Shown: in pieces, positions 8,318 through 18,976 of the stretch
How the letters are laid out: each line of letters begins with the position of its first letter
How positions within the stretch are numbered: position 1 is the first letter of the stretch
Source of the DNA: Frigoribacterium sp. VKM Ac-2836
GTDB lineage: Bacteria > Actinomycetota > Actinomycetes > Actinomycetales > Microbacteriaceae
Reading direction: 5' to 3'
Assembly (NCBI RefSeq): GCF_013248995.1
Contig: NZ_JABRPK010000001.1
Coordinates: 496,001 to 560,000, forward strand
Length of the DNA stretch: 64,000 nucleotides
Position numbers and translations under genes: made by a program
Notes under the pieces: generated by a model
Database searches by the model: none
The model's input: the letters and a program-made list of their open reading frames with translations, nothing else
Told to the model about the DNA's origin: nothing

Positions 8318-10010
8318 GCGGCGACGGAACGACCGGCGGGGTGTCCGGTCGGTCGTCCTGGCGACCCTCGTGACCGCCGCGCTCGCGCTGACCGGGTGCG
8401 TGGGCATCCCCGACAGCGGTCAGGTGCAGCGCGGCGACACCGTGAGTGACGACGTGGTGAGCGACTTCGTGTTCCGGCCCAACGGTCCGGTCGCCGGGAG
8501 CTCGCAAGAACGGCTGCTCCGGGACTTCCTCTCGGCGGGCACGGGGTCCCAGGACAACTACGGGGTCGCCCGGCAGTTCCTCAGCGCCGGTTTCGCCGGC
8601 GAGTGGGACCCCCGGGCCAGCGTCACCATCCGCCCCGGTGTCGGGTCGACCGCGCGCGTGGGGGAGTCCACGCTCGACTACGCGTTCGTGAGCTCGGCGA
8701 CGGTCGACTCGGCGGGGCACTACACCCCGGCCACGTCCTCCACGACGACCTCCCTCGCCTTCTCGTTCGTCCGCGAGGGCGGCGAGTGGCGCATCAGCGA
8801 CGCGCCGGACGGCATCGTCCTCTCGCCTGCCACCTTCGACTCGGTCTTCCGATCGCACGCCGCCTACTTCTACGACCCCACCTTCACCTATCTCGTGCCC
8901 GACCAACGTTGGTTCCTCGCCCGCTCGTCGACGAGCACGCGGCTCGCGACGGCGTTGCTCGAGGGGCCGTCGGACTGGTTGCAGGGCGCCGTCGTCTCGG
9001 CCTTCCCCGAAGGCACGCAGCTCTCGCTGACGGCCATCACGGTCGACGACGGGACGGCTCGCGTCGACCTGACCGCCGACGCCCTCGAGGCGACGCCCGA
9101 CGCCCGGGCCCGCATGCAGGCGCAGCTGCTGGCGAGCTTCTCCACCCTCGCGACCGTGACCGCCGTCGAGCTCAGCGTCGAGGGTGCCCCGTTGTCGGTG
9201 CCCGCGATGCAGCAGCCCGTACCGGTACGTGACCCCGCCGTCGACGCCCGGCCCCTCGTCCTCGCCGACGGCGTGCTGGGCTTCGCCACGACGAGTGCCA
9301 CGAGTGAGATCCTCGGGCTCTCGGACGCGGTCGAGGCCCTCCGGCCCCGGTCGGTCGAACTGTCGGCCGACCAGACGACCGCCGCCGTCGGGACGTCCAC
9401 GGGCGCGTACGCCGTCACGGCCTCGGGTGGAGCCCGGCTGGTCGACGGCCGGACGGGACTGGTGGCGCCCTCGCTCGACGACCGGGGCTTCGTCTGGTCG
9501 CTCGTCGCCGACGATCCGTCCAGTCTCGTCGCCCATGCTCTCGACGGCACGTCCCACCCGGTGGTGACGTCCCTCCCGGCCGGCGCGAGCGTCACGTCGT
9601 TCCGCATCTCGCGCGACGGTACCCGCGCCCTGCTCCTGCTCGACGACCAGGGTGCGTCGCGCCTCCTCGTCGCGGCGGTCGTGCGAGATGCCGAGGGCGT
9701 CCCGCTCCGGCTGGGGCCACCCCTCGAGCTGTCCGCTCCGGACGGCGCCCCCGTCGATGCGACCTGGGCCGACCAGGTGACCGTGGCGGTCCTCACGGCC
9801 GTGGGCGAGTCGTCCCGGGTGACGATGTCCGAGGTCGGCGGTGACTCGTCGAGTGCCGGTCGTCCGTCGGGCGAGGCGGTCGCCGTCGTCGGCGGGAACG
9901 GCTTCGACCGCCTGCTGCTGCTGGGGGCCGACGGTGACGTGCTCGAGCCCCGAGGCAGCAGCTGGCAGTCCACGGGACTGACGGCCGATCTGGTGGCGAC
10001 CCAGCGCTGA
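8310..10010 (+). CDS. lpqB: Lipoprotein LpqB, MtrAB accessory protein
   Basis: A 566-residue predicted lipoprotein. The signal peptide ends with the lipobox LTGC, giving Cys30 as the lipidated residue. A GerMN-type domain lies near residues 190-300 (ARSSTSTRLATALLEGPSDWL is its hallmark region), and the C-terminal half has beta-propeller-like repeats, as in characterised LpqB. In mycobacteria LpqB binds the extracellular domain of MtrB and tunes signalling. I took the ATG at 8310, which overlaps the end of mtrB by 8 nt and places the signal peptide at the N-terminus. The frame is open upstream to 8220, but that would add 30 arginine-rich residues encoded inside mtrB. Confidence 0.93.
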   Translation: MSERRRNDRRGVRSVVLATLVTAALALTGCVGIPDSGQVQRGDTVSDDVVSDFVFRPNGPVAGSSQERLLRDFLSAGTGSQDNYGVARQFLSAGFAGEWDPRASVTIRPGVGSTARVGESTLDYAFVSSATVDSAGHYTPATSSTTTSLAFSFVREGGEWRISDAPDGIVLSPATFDSVFRSHAAYFYDPTFTYLVPDQRWFLARSSTSTRLATALLEGPSDWLQGAVVSAFPEGTQLSLTAITVDDGTARVDLTADALEATPDARARMQAQLLASFSTLATVTAVELSVEGAPLSVPAMQQPVPVRDPAVDARPLVLADGVLGFATTSATSEILGLSDAVEALRPRSVELSADQTTAAVGTSTGAYAVTASGGARLVDGRTGLVAPSLDDRGFVWSLVADDPSSLVAHALDGTSHPVVTSLPAGASVTSFRISRDGTRALLLLDDQGASRLLVAAVVRDAEGVPLRLGPPLELSAPDGAPVDATWADQVTVAVLTAVGESSRVTMSEVGGDSSSAGRPSGEAVAVVGGNGFDRLLLLGADGDVLEPRGSSWQSTGLTADLVATQR

Positions 10011-10113
10011 GCCTCGGGCGTCGACTCCTCACCAGGTAGTGCCCGGCAGGTCGGTCCCCTCACGGACGACGGAGGCGCGGCACACGGCCCCCGGCTCGGG
10101 GCAAGCTGTCGAG

Positions 10114-10851
10114 ATGCCACGGTCCTCGCGCCCTCGACCTCCGCTCCTGACTCGGGAGGCCCTCGCCGCAGCCGCCCGAGAGGCCCTCTCGGTCGTGTCG
10201 CCCGTCTCGTGCGCCGGGTGCGGCGGGCCCGACGTGGCCCTCTGCGAGGGCTGCCGACGTCGGCTCGTCCCCGAGGTCGTGCGGGTCGACCTGCCGGGCG
10301 GGCTGCCGGTCTTCGCCGGCCTCGTCTACGCGTTCGAGGCCCGAGGTGTCGTCCTGGCGTTCAAGAACGCTGGCCGGGTGCGGTTGGCCGAGACGCTCGC
10401 GCCGGCCCTCGCGGCCGCGCTCGAGTCCTGCGCCCACCACGCCACGACCGACGCCGCGTCGGCCGGCGACGGGTTCTCGGCCGACGGGTCGCTGCTGGTC
10501 GTCCCGGTGCCCGCGTCACGACGGGGGCGGCGTCGGCGGGGCTACGACCCGGTCGAGCTCGTGCTGCGCCGCCTCGGTCTCGTGGTCGGCGTGCCCGTGC
10601 TCGTTCCGACGGTGCGGGCCGGTGGGGGCCAGAAAGGCCGCGACCGGCAACAGCGCCTGCGGGGACGCGAGGGCAGCCTGCGCGCCACTCGCGATCTCCA
10701 GGGATCGCACGTCGTCCTCGTCGACGACGTCGTGACGACGGGCGCGACCCTGCAGGAGGCGCGGCGGGCGGTGGTGGCCCGGGGCGCGGTCGTGGTCGGT
10801 GCGGCCTGTCTCGCGGCCACTCCGCTGCGGTCGGCCACCGGCAGCCCCTGA
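10114..10851 (+). CDS. comF: ComF-family phosphoribosyltransferase-like protein
   Basis: A 245-residue ComF family protein. An N-terminal zinc-binding site is formed by Cys33, Cys36, Cys44 and Cys47 (CAGC and CEGC). The C-terminal phosphoribosyltransferase fold carries the PRPP-binding loop VVLVDDVVTTGATL (about residues 205-218). ComF takes part in DNA uptake in naturally transformable bacteria; in Actinobacteria its role is not established. I chose the ATG at 10114: a hexamer CAAGCT (10102-10107) lies 6 nt before it, as in the other apparently leaderless genes here, and the residues that follow match the family N-terminus. A GTG at 10039 would add 25 residues. Confidence 0.85.
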   Translation: MPRSSRPRPPLLTREALAAAAREALSVVSPVSCAGCGGPDVALCEGCRRRLVPEVVRVDLPGGLPVFAGLVYAFEARGVVLAFKNAGRVRLAETLAPALAAALESCAHHATTDAASAGDGFSADGSLLVVPVPASRRGRRRRGYDPVELVLRRLGLVVGVPVLVPTVRAGGGQKGRDRQQRLRGREGSLRATRDLQGSHVVLVDDVVTTGATLQEARRAVVARGAVVVGAACLAATPLRSATGSP

Positions 10852-10870
10852 GTGAACGGTGAACGACGCG

Positions 10871-10899
10871 TGACACGGGGGTGTCCGGATGGCTACGGT
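10871..10899 (+). promoter_or_regulatory. Probable sigma-70-type promoter of hpf
   Basis: A -35 hexamer TGACAC (10871-10876) and a -10 hexamer TACGGT (10894-10899) are separated by exactly 17 nt. Transcription would start near 10906, giving hpf a leader of about 63 nt. This is the best spaced promoter I can find by eye in the window. Confidence 0.55.
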
Positions 10900-10968
10900 G
10901 GGGCGAAAGGCGTGAAAGGACATCCGCCTGGCTGACAGGCGGCACGTCGATAGCCACAGGAGGTCGTC

Positions 10969-11673
10969 ATGGAAATTTCCGTCACGGGTCGAAACGTCGG
11001 CATCACCGATCGTTTCCGCGAGTACGCCACCGAGAAGGCAGACAAGGTCGCCGCACTGGCCACGAAGGCGCTGGCCCTCGAGGTCAAGGTGTCGCGGCAC
11101 CACGAGAAGTCCGGTGGGCAGGCGGGCGACGACCGGGTGGAGATCACCTTGATCGGCTCCGGCCCCCTCGTGCGGGCCGAGTCCACGGCCGCCGACAAGT
11201 ACGCGGCGTTCGACCTGGCGATCGGTCGACTCCTCGAACGGGTGCGACGAGCGAAGGACCGGCAGAAGATCCATCGTGGGCAACACCGGCCGACGTCCCT
11301 GCGTGAGGCGGCCACCGCCGACTTCAGCGGTGTGGGCGTGACCCCCGCGGCGGCCGAGACGCTCGACCAGGTCCGCACCGGCGCCGTGACGGTGGTGGGC
11401 GACGAGGCCCCCGCCGACGAGGTCGACGAGGAGTACTGCCCCGTCGTCATCCGCGAGAAGGTGTTCGCCTCGACGCCCATGTCGGTCGACGACGCGCTCT
11501 ACTACATGGAACTGGTCGGTCACGACTTCTACCTCTTCATCGACGCCGAGACCGAGCGCCCGAGCGTCGTGTACCGGCGCAAGGGGTGGGACTACGGCGT
11601 GATCGGCCTCGACCAGAACTCGCCCGACCTGCAAGAGACGGCGACGGCCCTGCGGGCGGGTCTGGCGAACTGA
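10969..11673 (+). CDS. hpf: Ribosome hibernation promoting factor, long form
   Basis: A 234-residue protein of the long HPF type. The N-terminal RaiA/YfiA domain (about residues 1-105, starting MEISVTGRNVGITDRFREY) binds the ribosomal decoding region. The C-terminal dimerisation domain (about 165-225) has the conserved segments VIREKVFASTPMSVDDALY and HDFYLFIDAET. Long HPF joins two 70S ribosomes into inactive 100S dimers in stationary phase or stress. A strong Shine-Dalgarno AGGAGG sits 7 nt before the ATG. The gene has its own promoter upstream and is followed by secA after 200 nt, the usual neighbour in Actinobacteria. Confidence 0.96.
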   Translation: MEISVTGRNVGITDRFREYATEKADKVAALATKALALEVKVSRHHEKSGGQAGDDRVEITLIGSGPLVRAESTAADKYAAFDLAIGRLLERVRRAKDRQKIHRGQHRPTSLREAATADFSGVGVTPAAAETLDQVRTGAVTVVGDEAPADEVDEEYCPVVIREKVFASTPMSVDDALYYMELVGHDFYLFIDAETERPSVVYRRKGWDYGVIGLDQNSPDLQETATALRAGLAN

Positions 11674-11703
11674 CCTTCTGAACCGTCCGGTGGCCGACAC
11701 CCC

Positions 11704-11734
11704 GGGAGGCGCGGGCACGTCCCTGACGCCTCCC
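11704..11734. repeat. Inverted pair of the dispersed GGAGGCG motif between hpf and secA
   Basis: GGGAGGCG (11704-11711) and CGCCTCCC (11727-11734) form a perfect 8-bp inverted repeat with a 15-nt loop. It is the weakest of the paired copies of the dispersed motif. It lies 30 nt after the hpf stop and just before a possible secA -10 box TAAGAT (11758-11763), so it may end hpf transcription. Confidence 0.5.
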
Positions 11735-11873
11735 AGGGGGTCGGCCACTACGCTTGCTAAGATCGTGGGCCGGTCCAGGACGGACCGGCGACACCCCGGT
11801 GCTCCGATGCGGATCACCTCAGCGAGACCGCGGAGCGTTCCGCGGGTTCGACCGAACACATGGGAGCACACCA

Positions 11874-14720
<2,847 letters not shown>

Positions 14721-14737
14721 TCGCCTGACCTGACGAC

Positions 14738-14778
14738 CGTCGATGCGCCCCCGAGCCCGGCTCGGGGGCGCATCGACG
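14738..14778. terminator. Bidirectional hairpin terminator between secA and the Rv3235-like gene
   Basis: A perfect 18-bp stem with a 5-nt loop (14738-14755 pairing with 14761-14778) lies between two convergent genes. No T-tract follows, which is common in high-GC Actinobacteria. Confidence 0.8.
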
Positions 14779-14801
14779 TCGAACGACGAGGTCGGGCCTG
14801 G

Positions 14802-15344
14802 TCAGAGCACGTGGACGGCGGTGGCCCGCCACCGGCCGTCGTAGGTCTCGAGCCTGACGGCGACGGCTCGGCTGCGACCACGTCCGTGGAGGACGACGAC
14901 GCTCTCGATCACTCCCGCGGCCGGAGAACTCGACCGGATGCTGCCGATCGTGAACACCGGTCGTCGGGTCCGCGTGCCGTGGGCCGACCGTGCTCGGGCC
15001 GCCAGGACCACGCGCTTGTGCAGCGTGCGGTAGACGTCTTCGGTGACCCATCGTGATACCTGGTCCAGCTCTCGGGCCCCGGCCAGGATCTCGACGACGC
15101 AGCGCACCAGGTTCTCGACGAGCAGGTCCGGGTCGTCGGGGAAGGGCGACGGGGGCGACGCCCTGGCGGGTGGGACGGGTGGGACGGGGCGGACGTGGGG
15201 TCGGCTGCCGGCCCGGGGGACGGCGGGGGTGTCATCCGTCGCCGGGGTGCCCGGGGCCGCGAGGGGAGGAACGGATCTCAGATGCGGCCGAGGTGGTGCC
15301 GGGGGACTCTGGGGCTCGGTGAGGGCGTAGGTGCTCGAGGGCAT
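14802..15344 (-). CDS. Rv3235-like protein encoded next to secA
   Basis: A 180-residue protein of unknown function. The first 70 residues are rich in proline and alanine and probably disordered. The remaining part has the family's compact C-terminal domain, with LLVENLVRCVVEILAGARELDQVSRWVT near residues 75-102 and VVVLHGRGRSRAVAVRLE near 148-165. Homologues of mycobacterial Rv3235 are found convergent to secA in many Actinobacteria, which supports the assignment. A Shine-Dalgarno-like AGGAAG precedes the ATG. Because of the neighbourhood it may be linked to export, but I know of no experiment showing this. Confidence 0.8.
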   Translation of the reverse strand: MPSSTYALTEPQSPPAPPRPHLRSVPPLAAPGTPATDDTPAVPRAGSRPHVRPVPPVPPARASPPSPFPDDPDLLVENLVRCVVEILAGARELDQVSRWVTEDVYRTLHKRVVLAARARSAHGTRTRRPVFTIGSIRSSSPAAGVIESVVVLHGRGRSRAVAVRLETYDGRWRATAVHVL

Positions 15345-15508
15345 GGGCAGTCTTCCTGTTCACGTTCGACCGGGCATGACTCGAAGATATGACATGTGAG
15401 ATGCCCACGACCAGGCATACTCCACGGTCTGTGGAGAAACGGTCGCGGCAGGGCCCCGTCTCGGGGTCACGGACGTCGCCCTACGGGTCGTCGACCTAGA
15501 CTGGACGG

Positions 15509-17002
15509 GTGTCGACGCTCAGTGATCTCGTTCTCGCCCAGGGCCTCTCGAGCGAGGTGGACGTCGAGTGGTTGCACCTGCTGGTGGGGGACTGGCAGCT
15601 GCTGGCCGACCTCGCCTTCGCCGACATCGTCCTCTGGGTTCCCACTCAGGCGGGCAGCTTCGTCGCCGTGGCCCACGCGCGGCCCTCGAGCTCGGCCACG
15701 CTCTTCTACCGGGACTTCGTCGGGCAAGAGGTGCGCCTCGAATGGCGCGAGCAGATCGAGCAGGCGTTCACGACGACGCGCATCGTCGACTCGGCGGCTC
15801 CCGACTGGTACGAAGAGACGCCCACGAGAGTCCGTGCCGTACCCGTCCTTCGTCGCCTCGGGGCGAGTCGGCCCGACGTCACCGACGCACCGATCGCCAT
15901 CATCACCAGGCACACGAACCTCAGTGAGGCTCGCACGCCCAGTCGCCAAGAACTGACCTTCAACCAGTGCTCCAACGATCTCTTCGCGATGATCGCCGCC
16001 GGCGACTTCCCCGACCTCGGGGCGCCGACGGGGCCGCGTCGCGGCGCACCCCGCGCCTCCGACGGGTTGCTGCGTCTCGACGTCGACGGCATGGTGACCT
16101 TCGCCAGTCCCAACGGACTCTCGGCCTTCAATCGAATGGGGTTCGCCGGCGAGCTCGAGGGGGAGTCGCTGGCCGAGGTCACCACCGGGCTGCTCGCCGG
16201 CAAGCTCGTCATCGACGAGTCGCTGCCCCTGGTCGTCACGGGCCGGGCCCCGTGGCGCACCGACATCGAGGCACGAGGGGTCACGGTGTCGCTGCGGGCG
16301 ATCCCGTTGCGCGACCGCGGTGAGCGCGTCGGCGCCATCGTGCTCTGCCGCGACGTGACCGAGCTGCGTCACCAAGAACGCGAGCTGATCACCAAGGACG
16401 CCACGATCCGCGAGATCCACCACCGGGTCAAGAACAACCTGCAGACCGTCGCGTCACTGCTGCGCATCCAGGCGCGACGCACCCGCACCGACGTGGCCCG
16501 CGAGGCACTCACGCAGGCCATGCGTCGCGTGCAGTCGATCGCCGTCGTGCACGACACGTTGTCCGAGGGGCTCAGCCAGAACGTCGACTTCGACACCGTC
16601 TTCGACCGGGTGCTCATGCTCATCGCCGAGGTCGCGTCGAGTCACAACACGACGGTTCGCCCCACCATGACAGGGAGCTTCGGCGCCCTGCCGAGCGAGT
16701 ACGCGACGCCCCTGGCCCTCGCCCTGACCGAGCTCGTGACGAACGCCGTCGAGCACGGTCTCGACGGCCGTGACGGCGAGGTCGAGATCGTCGCCGACCG
16801 CCGGGCGGAAGAACTCACGGTCAAGGTGCGCGACAACGGCGTCGGGTTGCCCGAGGGCAAGGTCGGCTCGGGACTCGGCACCCAGATCGTCCGCACGCTG
16901 ATCCAGGGCGAGCTCGGCGGCACCATCGACTGGCACACGCTCGTCGGCAACGGCACCGAGGTCACCATCGAGATCCCGTTCCGCTGGCTCACTCAGCCCT
17001 GA
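15509..17002 (+). CDS. pdtaS: PdtaS-type sensor histidine kinase
   Basis: A 497-residue soluble histidine kinase. An N-terminal GAF-like sensor domain (about residues 1-150) is followed by a PAS-like domain (about 175-290), then a HisKA_2 domain with EIHHRVKNNLQT, where the phosphoacceptor is the first histidine pair at about residues 304-305. The ATPase domain shows LTELVTNAVEHGL, VRDNGVGLP and GSGLGTQIV. In mycobacteria PdtaS signals to PdtaR, an RNA-binding ANTAR antiterminator; no pdtaR is seen in this window. The GTG start at 15509 lies 6 nt after TAGACT (15497-15502), which suggests a leaderless transcript. Confidence 0.9.
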   Translation: MSTLSDLVLAQGLSSEVDVEWLHLLVGDWQLLADLAFADIVLWVPTQAGSFVAVAHARPSSSATLFYRDFVGQEVRLEWREQIEQAFTTTRIVDSAAPDWYEETPTRVRAVPVLRRLGASRPDVTDAPIAIITRHTNLSEARTPSRQELTFNQCSNDLFAMIAAGDFPDLGAPTGPRRGAPRASDGLLRLDVDGMVTFASPNGLSAFNRMGFAGELEGESLAEVTTGLLAGKLVIDESLPLVVTGRAPWRTDIEARGVTVSLRAIPLRDRGERVGAIVLCRDVTELRHQERELITKDATIREIHHRVKNNLQTVASLLRIQARRTRTDVAREALTQAMRRVQSIAVVHDTLSEGLSQNVDFDTVFDRVLMLIAEVASSHNTTVRPTMTGSFGALPSEYATPLALALTELVTNAVEHGLDGRDGEVEIVADRRAEELTVKVRDNGVGLPEGKVGSGLGTQIVRTLIQGELGGTIDWHTLVGNGTEVTIEIPFRWLTQP

Positions 17003-17024
17003 TCCGCCGCGCGCGCCCGAGCAC

Positions 17025-17064
17025 GACGAAGCCCGACACCTGCGATCAGGTGCCGGGCTTCGTC
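17025..17064. terminator. Bidirectional terminator between pdtaS and whiB1
   Basis: An 18-bp stem (17025-17042 with 17047-17064, one mismatch) closes a 4-nt loop between the convergent pdtaS and whiB1 genes. It is centred on the sequences GAAGCCCG and CGGGCTTC. Confidence 0.8.
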
Positions 17065-17114
17065 ATCGGCCACGAAGGCCGGAGGCCGGCCGCCGAGCGG
17101 CGACCGACGGGGGA

Positions 17115-17363
17115 TCAGCTGGCGCGGCGGGCGCGAGCCGCGCGACGCTTCAGCGCGCGACGCTCGTCTTCGCTCAGACCACCCCAGACACCCGAGTCCT
17201 GCGAGGTCTCGAGTGCGTACTGCAGGCAGGTCTCGGTGACGGTGCAGCGTCCGCACACGGCCTTCGCCTTGTCGATCTGGTCGACGGCGGGACCCGTGTT
17301 GCCGACGGGGAAGAAGAGCTCCGGGTCAGCCTGCAGGCAAGCGGCTTTGTCACGCCAATCCAT
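17115..17363 (-). CDS. whiB1: WhiB-family iron-sulfur transcription factor (WhiB1 type)
   Basis: An 82-residue WhiB protein, the usual length. The four cysteines that bind the nitric-oxide-sensitive [4Fe-4S] cluster are Cys9, Cys37, Cys40 and Cys46. The G(V/I)WGG turn is at residues 58-62, and the basic DNA-binding tail (RRALKRRAARARRAS) closes the protein. The start MDWRDKAAC and the segment ELFFPVGNTGPA match WhiB1, an essential regulator that binds the primary sigma factor. AAGGAG lies 9 nt before the ATG, which decides the start; the frame is open further upstream. An unusually AT-rich stretch (about 17460-17520) upstream probably holds its promoter. Confidence 0.95.
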   Translation of the reverse strand: MDWRDKAACLQADPELFFPVGNTGPAVDQIDKAKAVCGRCTVTETCLQYALETSQDSGVWGGLSEDERRALKRRAARARRAS

Positions 17364-17438
17364 CGATGGGTACTCCTTAAAAGTGCAGAACCAGGCACGT
17401 CGAAGCGCCTGGTTCGTGGTGGGGAAAGAGAAGAATTC

Positions 17439-17449
17439 GGGAGGCGCGC
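17439..17449 (+). repeat. Solo copy of the dispersed motif upstream of whiB1
   Basis: GGGAGGCGCGC occurs about 80 nt upstream of the whiB1 start, inside its presumed 5' region. No matching inverted copy is nearby. Confidence 0.5.
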
Positions 17450-17531
17450 ACCGCAATGTGCGCGTCACTTCGACCTCGAATATGGTCGCATACTGGTACG
17501 GCCAAATCAAGGATTTTTCGGAGGCTCACAC

Positions 17532-17987
17532 GTGACGACAGCAGGCCCGGACGGCCCCCGAGACGAGACCGGTCGGTCTGCCGAGACCCGTCGACCCGCC
17601 TTGCTCTGGATCGTGATCGTGCTGCTCGCGGCGGAGTTCGCGCTCGTCGCCGCGACGGCGGTGTTCCTGCTCGTCGAACTGCTCGTCGCCCGACCCGACT
17701 CGTATCCCTCGGCCGTCGCGATCTTCGTGCTGACCCTGCTGGCCACGGCCTGGCTCGGCTCGATCGTCCTCGGCACGCTCCGCGGACGGGCGTGGATACG
17801 AGGGGCGGCGATCGTGTGGCAGGTGCTGCAATTCGCCGTCGGCATCGGCAGCCTGCAGGGCGTCTTCGCCGACCCGCTCATCGGTCTCGCCCTCACCGTG
17901 CCGGCCGTCGCGGTCGTCATCCTGCTGCTCGTGCCGTCCGTCGTCGCCGCCACGTCGGCTCGCGACCAAGAGCCACACGTCTACTGA
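17532..17987 (+). CDS. Small four-helix membrane protein of unknown function
   Basis: A 151-residue protein starting at GTG. A hydrophilic N-terminus of 23 residues precedes four predicted membrane helices (about residues 24-47, 61-82, 90-108 and 114-135). The C-terminus is short and polar. No motif suggests an enzymatic activity. CGGAGG lies 9 nt before the GTG and fixes the start. The gene is divergent from whiB1 and shares its AT-rich upstream region, so the two may be co-regulated. Similar small membrane proteins are found beside whiB1 in relatives as far as I can recall, but I do not recognise a named family. Confidence 0.75.
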   Translation: MTTAGPDGPRDETGRSAETRRPALLWIVIVLLAAEFALVAATAVFLLVELLVARPDSYPSAVAIFVLTLLATAWLGSIVLGTLRGRAWIRGAAIVWQVLQFAVGIGSLQGVFADPLIGLALTVPAVAVVILLLVPSVVAATSARDQEPHVY

Positions 17988-18000
17988 GGCCCCTCGAACA

Positions 18001-18045
18001 CAGGAGGCGCGGTGTCGGCCTCGCGGACCGGCACCGCGCCTCCTG
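18001..18045. terminator. Paired copies of the dispersed motif acting as a bidirectional terminator
   Basis: CAGGAGGCGCGGTG (18001-18014) and its exact complement CACCGCGCCTCCTG (18032-18045) form a perfect 14-bp stem. It lies between two convergent genes, the small membrane protein and the peroxiredoxin, 13 nt after the first stop codon. The inner bases can extend the stem with one wobble pair. Confidence 0.8.
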
Positions 18046-18066
18046 CGCTCGCGTCGACGACAGGCG

Positions 18067-18537
18067 TCAGTCGAGGCCGAGCTTCTTGCGGAGGGACGCC
18101 ACGTGCCCCGTCGCCTTGACGTTGTAGAGAGGCAACTCGACGGCGCCCTGCTCGTCGACCACGAACGTGGACCGGATCGTGCCCGTCACGATGCGGCCGT
18201 AATTGTTCTTCTCGCCATAGGCGCCGTACGCCTGGTGCACCGTCAGATCGGGATCGCTCAGCAACGGGAAGTTCAGGCCCTGCTCGTCCTTGAACGTCGA
18301 CAGGGCGGCGGGCTCGTCCTTCGAGACGCCCAGCACCTGGTAACCCGACGACTTCAGCGAGTTGATGTTGTCACGGAAATCGCACGCCTCGGTCGTGCAA
18401 CCCGGCGTCGACGCCGCCGGGTAGAAGTACACGATGACCTTCTGGCCGGCGTAGTCGGCGAGCGAGACGGGCGAACCGTTCTCGTCGTCGAGGGTGAACG
18501 TCGGCGCGGCAGCGCCCTTCTCGAGCTTGGTGGACAT
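18067..18537 (-). CDS. bcp: Thioredoxin-dependent peroxiredoxin, Bcp/PrxQ type
   Basis: A 156-residue peroxiredoxin that reduces hydrogen peroxide and organic hydroperoxides with electrons from thioredoxin. The active-site segment TPGCTTEACDF contains the peroxidatic Cys47 and the resolving Cys52, five residues apart, which is diagnostic for the Bcp/PrxQ subfamily. The thioredoxin fold is complete. I chose the ATG at 18537 because GGAGC lies just before it and homologues begin here; the frame stays open 32 codons further upstream into the divergent promoter region. The protein is cytoplasmic. Confidence 0.94.
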   Translation of the reverse strand: MSTKLEKGAAAPTFTLDDENGSPVSLADYAGQKVIVYFYPAASTPGCTTEACDFRDNINSLKSSGYQVLGVSKDEPAALSTFKDEQGLNFPLLSDPDLTVHQAYGAYGEKNNYGRIVTGTIRSTFVVDEQGAVELPLYNVKATGHVASLRKKLGLD

Positions 18538-18574
18538 GGTGCTCCGATCTGCAGGCGCCACGACGGCGCCGGTG

Positions 18575-18593
18575 GTTCTGAGAGGGTCAGAAC
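18575..18593. repeat. Perfect 7-bp inverted repeat between bcp and tRNA-Lys
   Basis: GTTCTGA and TCAGAAC flank a 5-nt spacer. Immediately next to it is CATGCTA (18595-18601), which can be read as -10 boxes on both strands. The repeat could be an operator for bcp or simply a small hairpin; no known regulator is evident. Confidence 0.4.
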
Positions 18594-18633
18594 TCATGCT
18601 AGTGTTGACCGTCGTTGCGAGAGATCGCAGCAC

Positions 18634-18706
<73 letters not shown>

Positions 18707-18707
18707 C

Positions 18708-18757
18708 GAAAGAATTGGGTCCCCCGTGTTCTGCTTCGCAGAACCGGGGGATTCTTT
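18708..18757 (+). terminator. Long hairpin terminator after tRNA-Lys
   Basis: GAAAGAAT near 18708 pairs with ATTCTTTC near 18750, and CCCCCG with CGGGGG inside it. The tip is the perfect hairpin GTTCTG-CTTCG-CAGAAC (18727-18743). This is a typical strong tRNA terminator. Confidence 0.7.
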
Positions 18758-18771
18758 CGTCGTATGGGTCT

Positions 18772-18906
18772 GGTCCGCTCCGCGGACCGCGGCCCACCCC
18801 GCACGGGCGACCTGCCGGGCCCGCCAGGTCGCCCTTGCACGGGGGTGACGTCGCTTCGCTCGTCACGGGGGTCGAGGGGTGACTTCGCTTCGCTCGTCAC
18901 AGGGGG
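18772..18906. repeat. Train of four hairpins downstream of tRNA-Lys
   Basis: Four inverted repeats follow each other: GGTCCGC-tcc-GCGGACC (18772-18788); a 10-bp stem GGGCGACCTG (18805-18814) with CAGGTCGCCC (18825-18834); and two near-identical units built on GTGAC-GTCGCTTCGCT-CGTCAC at about 18845-18866 and 18880-18900. The last two units are tandem copies of roughly 30 bp that differ by one or two bases. I find no open reading frame with coding character here. Confidence 0.65.
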
Positions 18907-18926
18907 GCGTGGGGATTCGGGGGTGG

Positions 18927-18962
18927 GGAGGCGCGGGGTGGGTTGGGCGACACCGCGCCTCC
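18927..18962. terminator. Paired copies of the dispersed motif after the amino-acid permease
   Basis: GGAGGCGCGG (18927-18936) and CCGCGCCTCC (18953-18962) form a perfect 10-bp stem, 15 nt beyond the stop codon of the minus-strand permease gene. It probably ends that transcript and also closes the hairpin cluster behind tRNA-Lys. Confidence 0.7.
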
Positions 18963-18976
18963 TGGGGGTGGTGGGG

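Noticed and set aside
17455-17470. Possible CRP/GlxR-type site near whiB1 (TGTG and TCAC halves)
   Set aside because: The half-sites are only four bases apart, which does not fit the TGTGA-N6-TCACA spacing.
18842-18906. CRISPR-like repeat
   Set aside because: There are only two units, they are adjacent without a spacer of regular length, and no cas gene is present.
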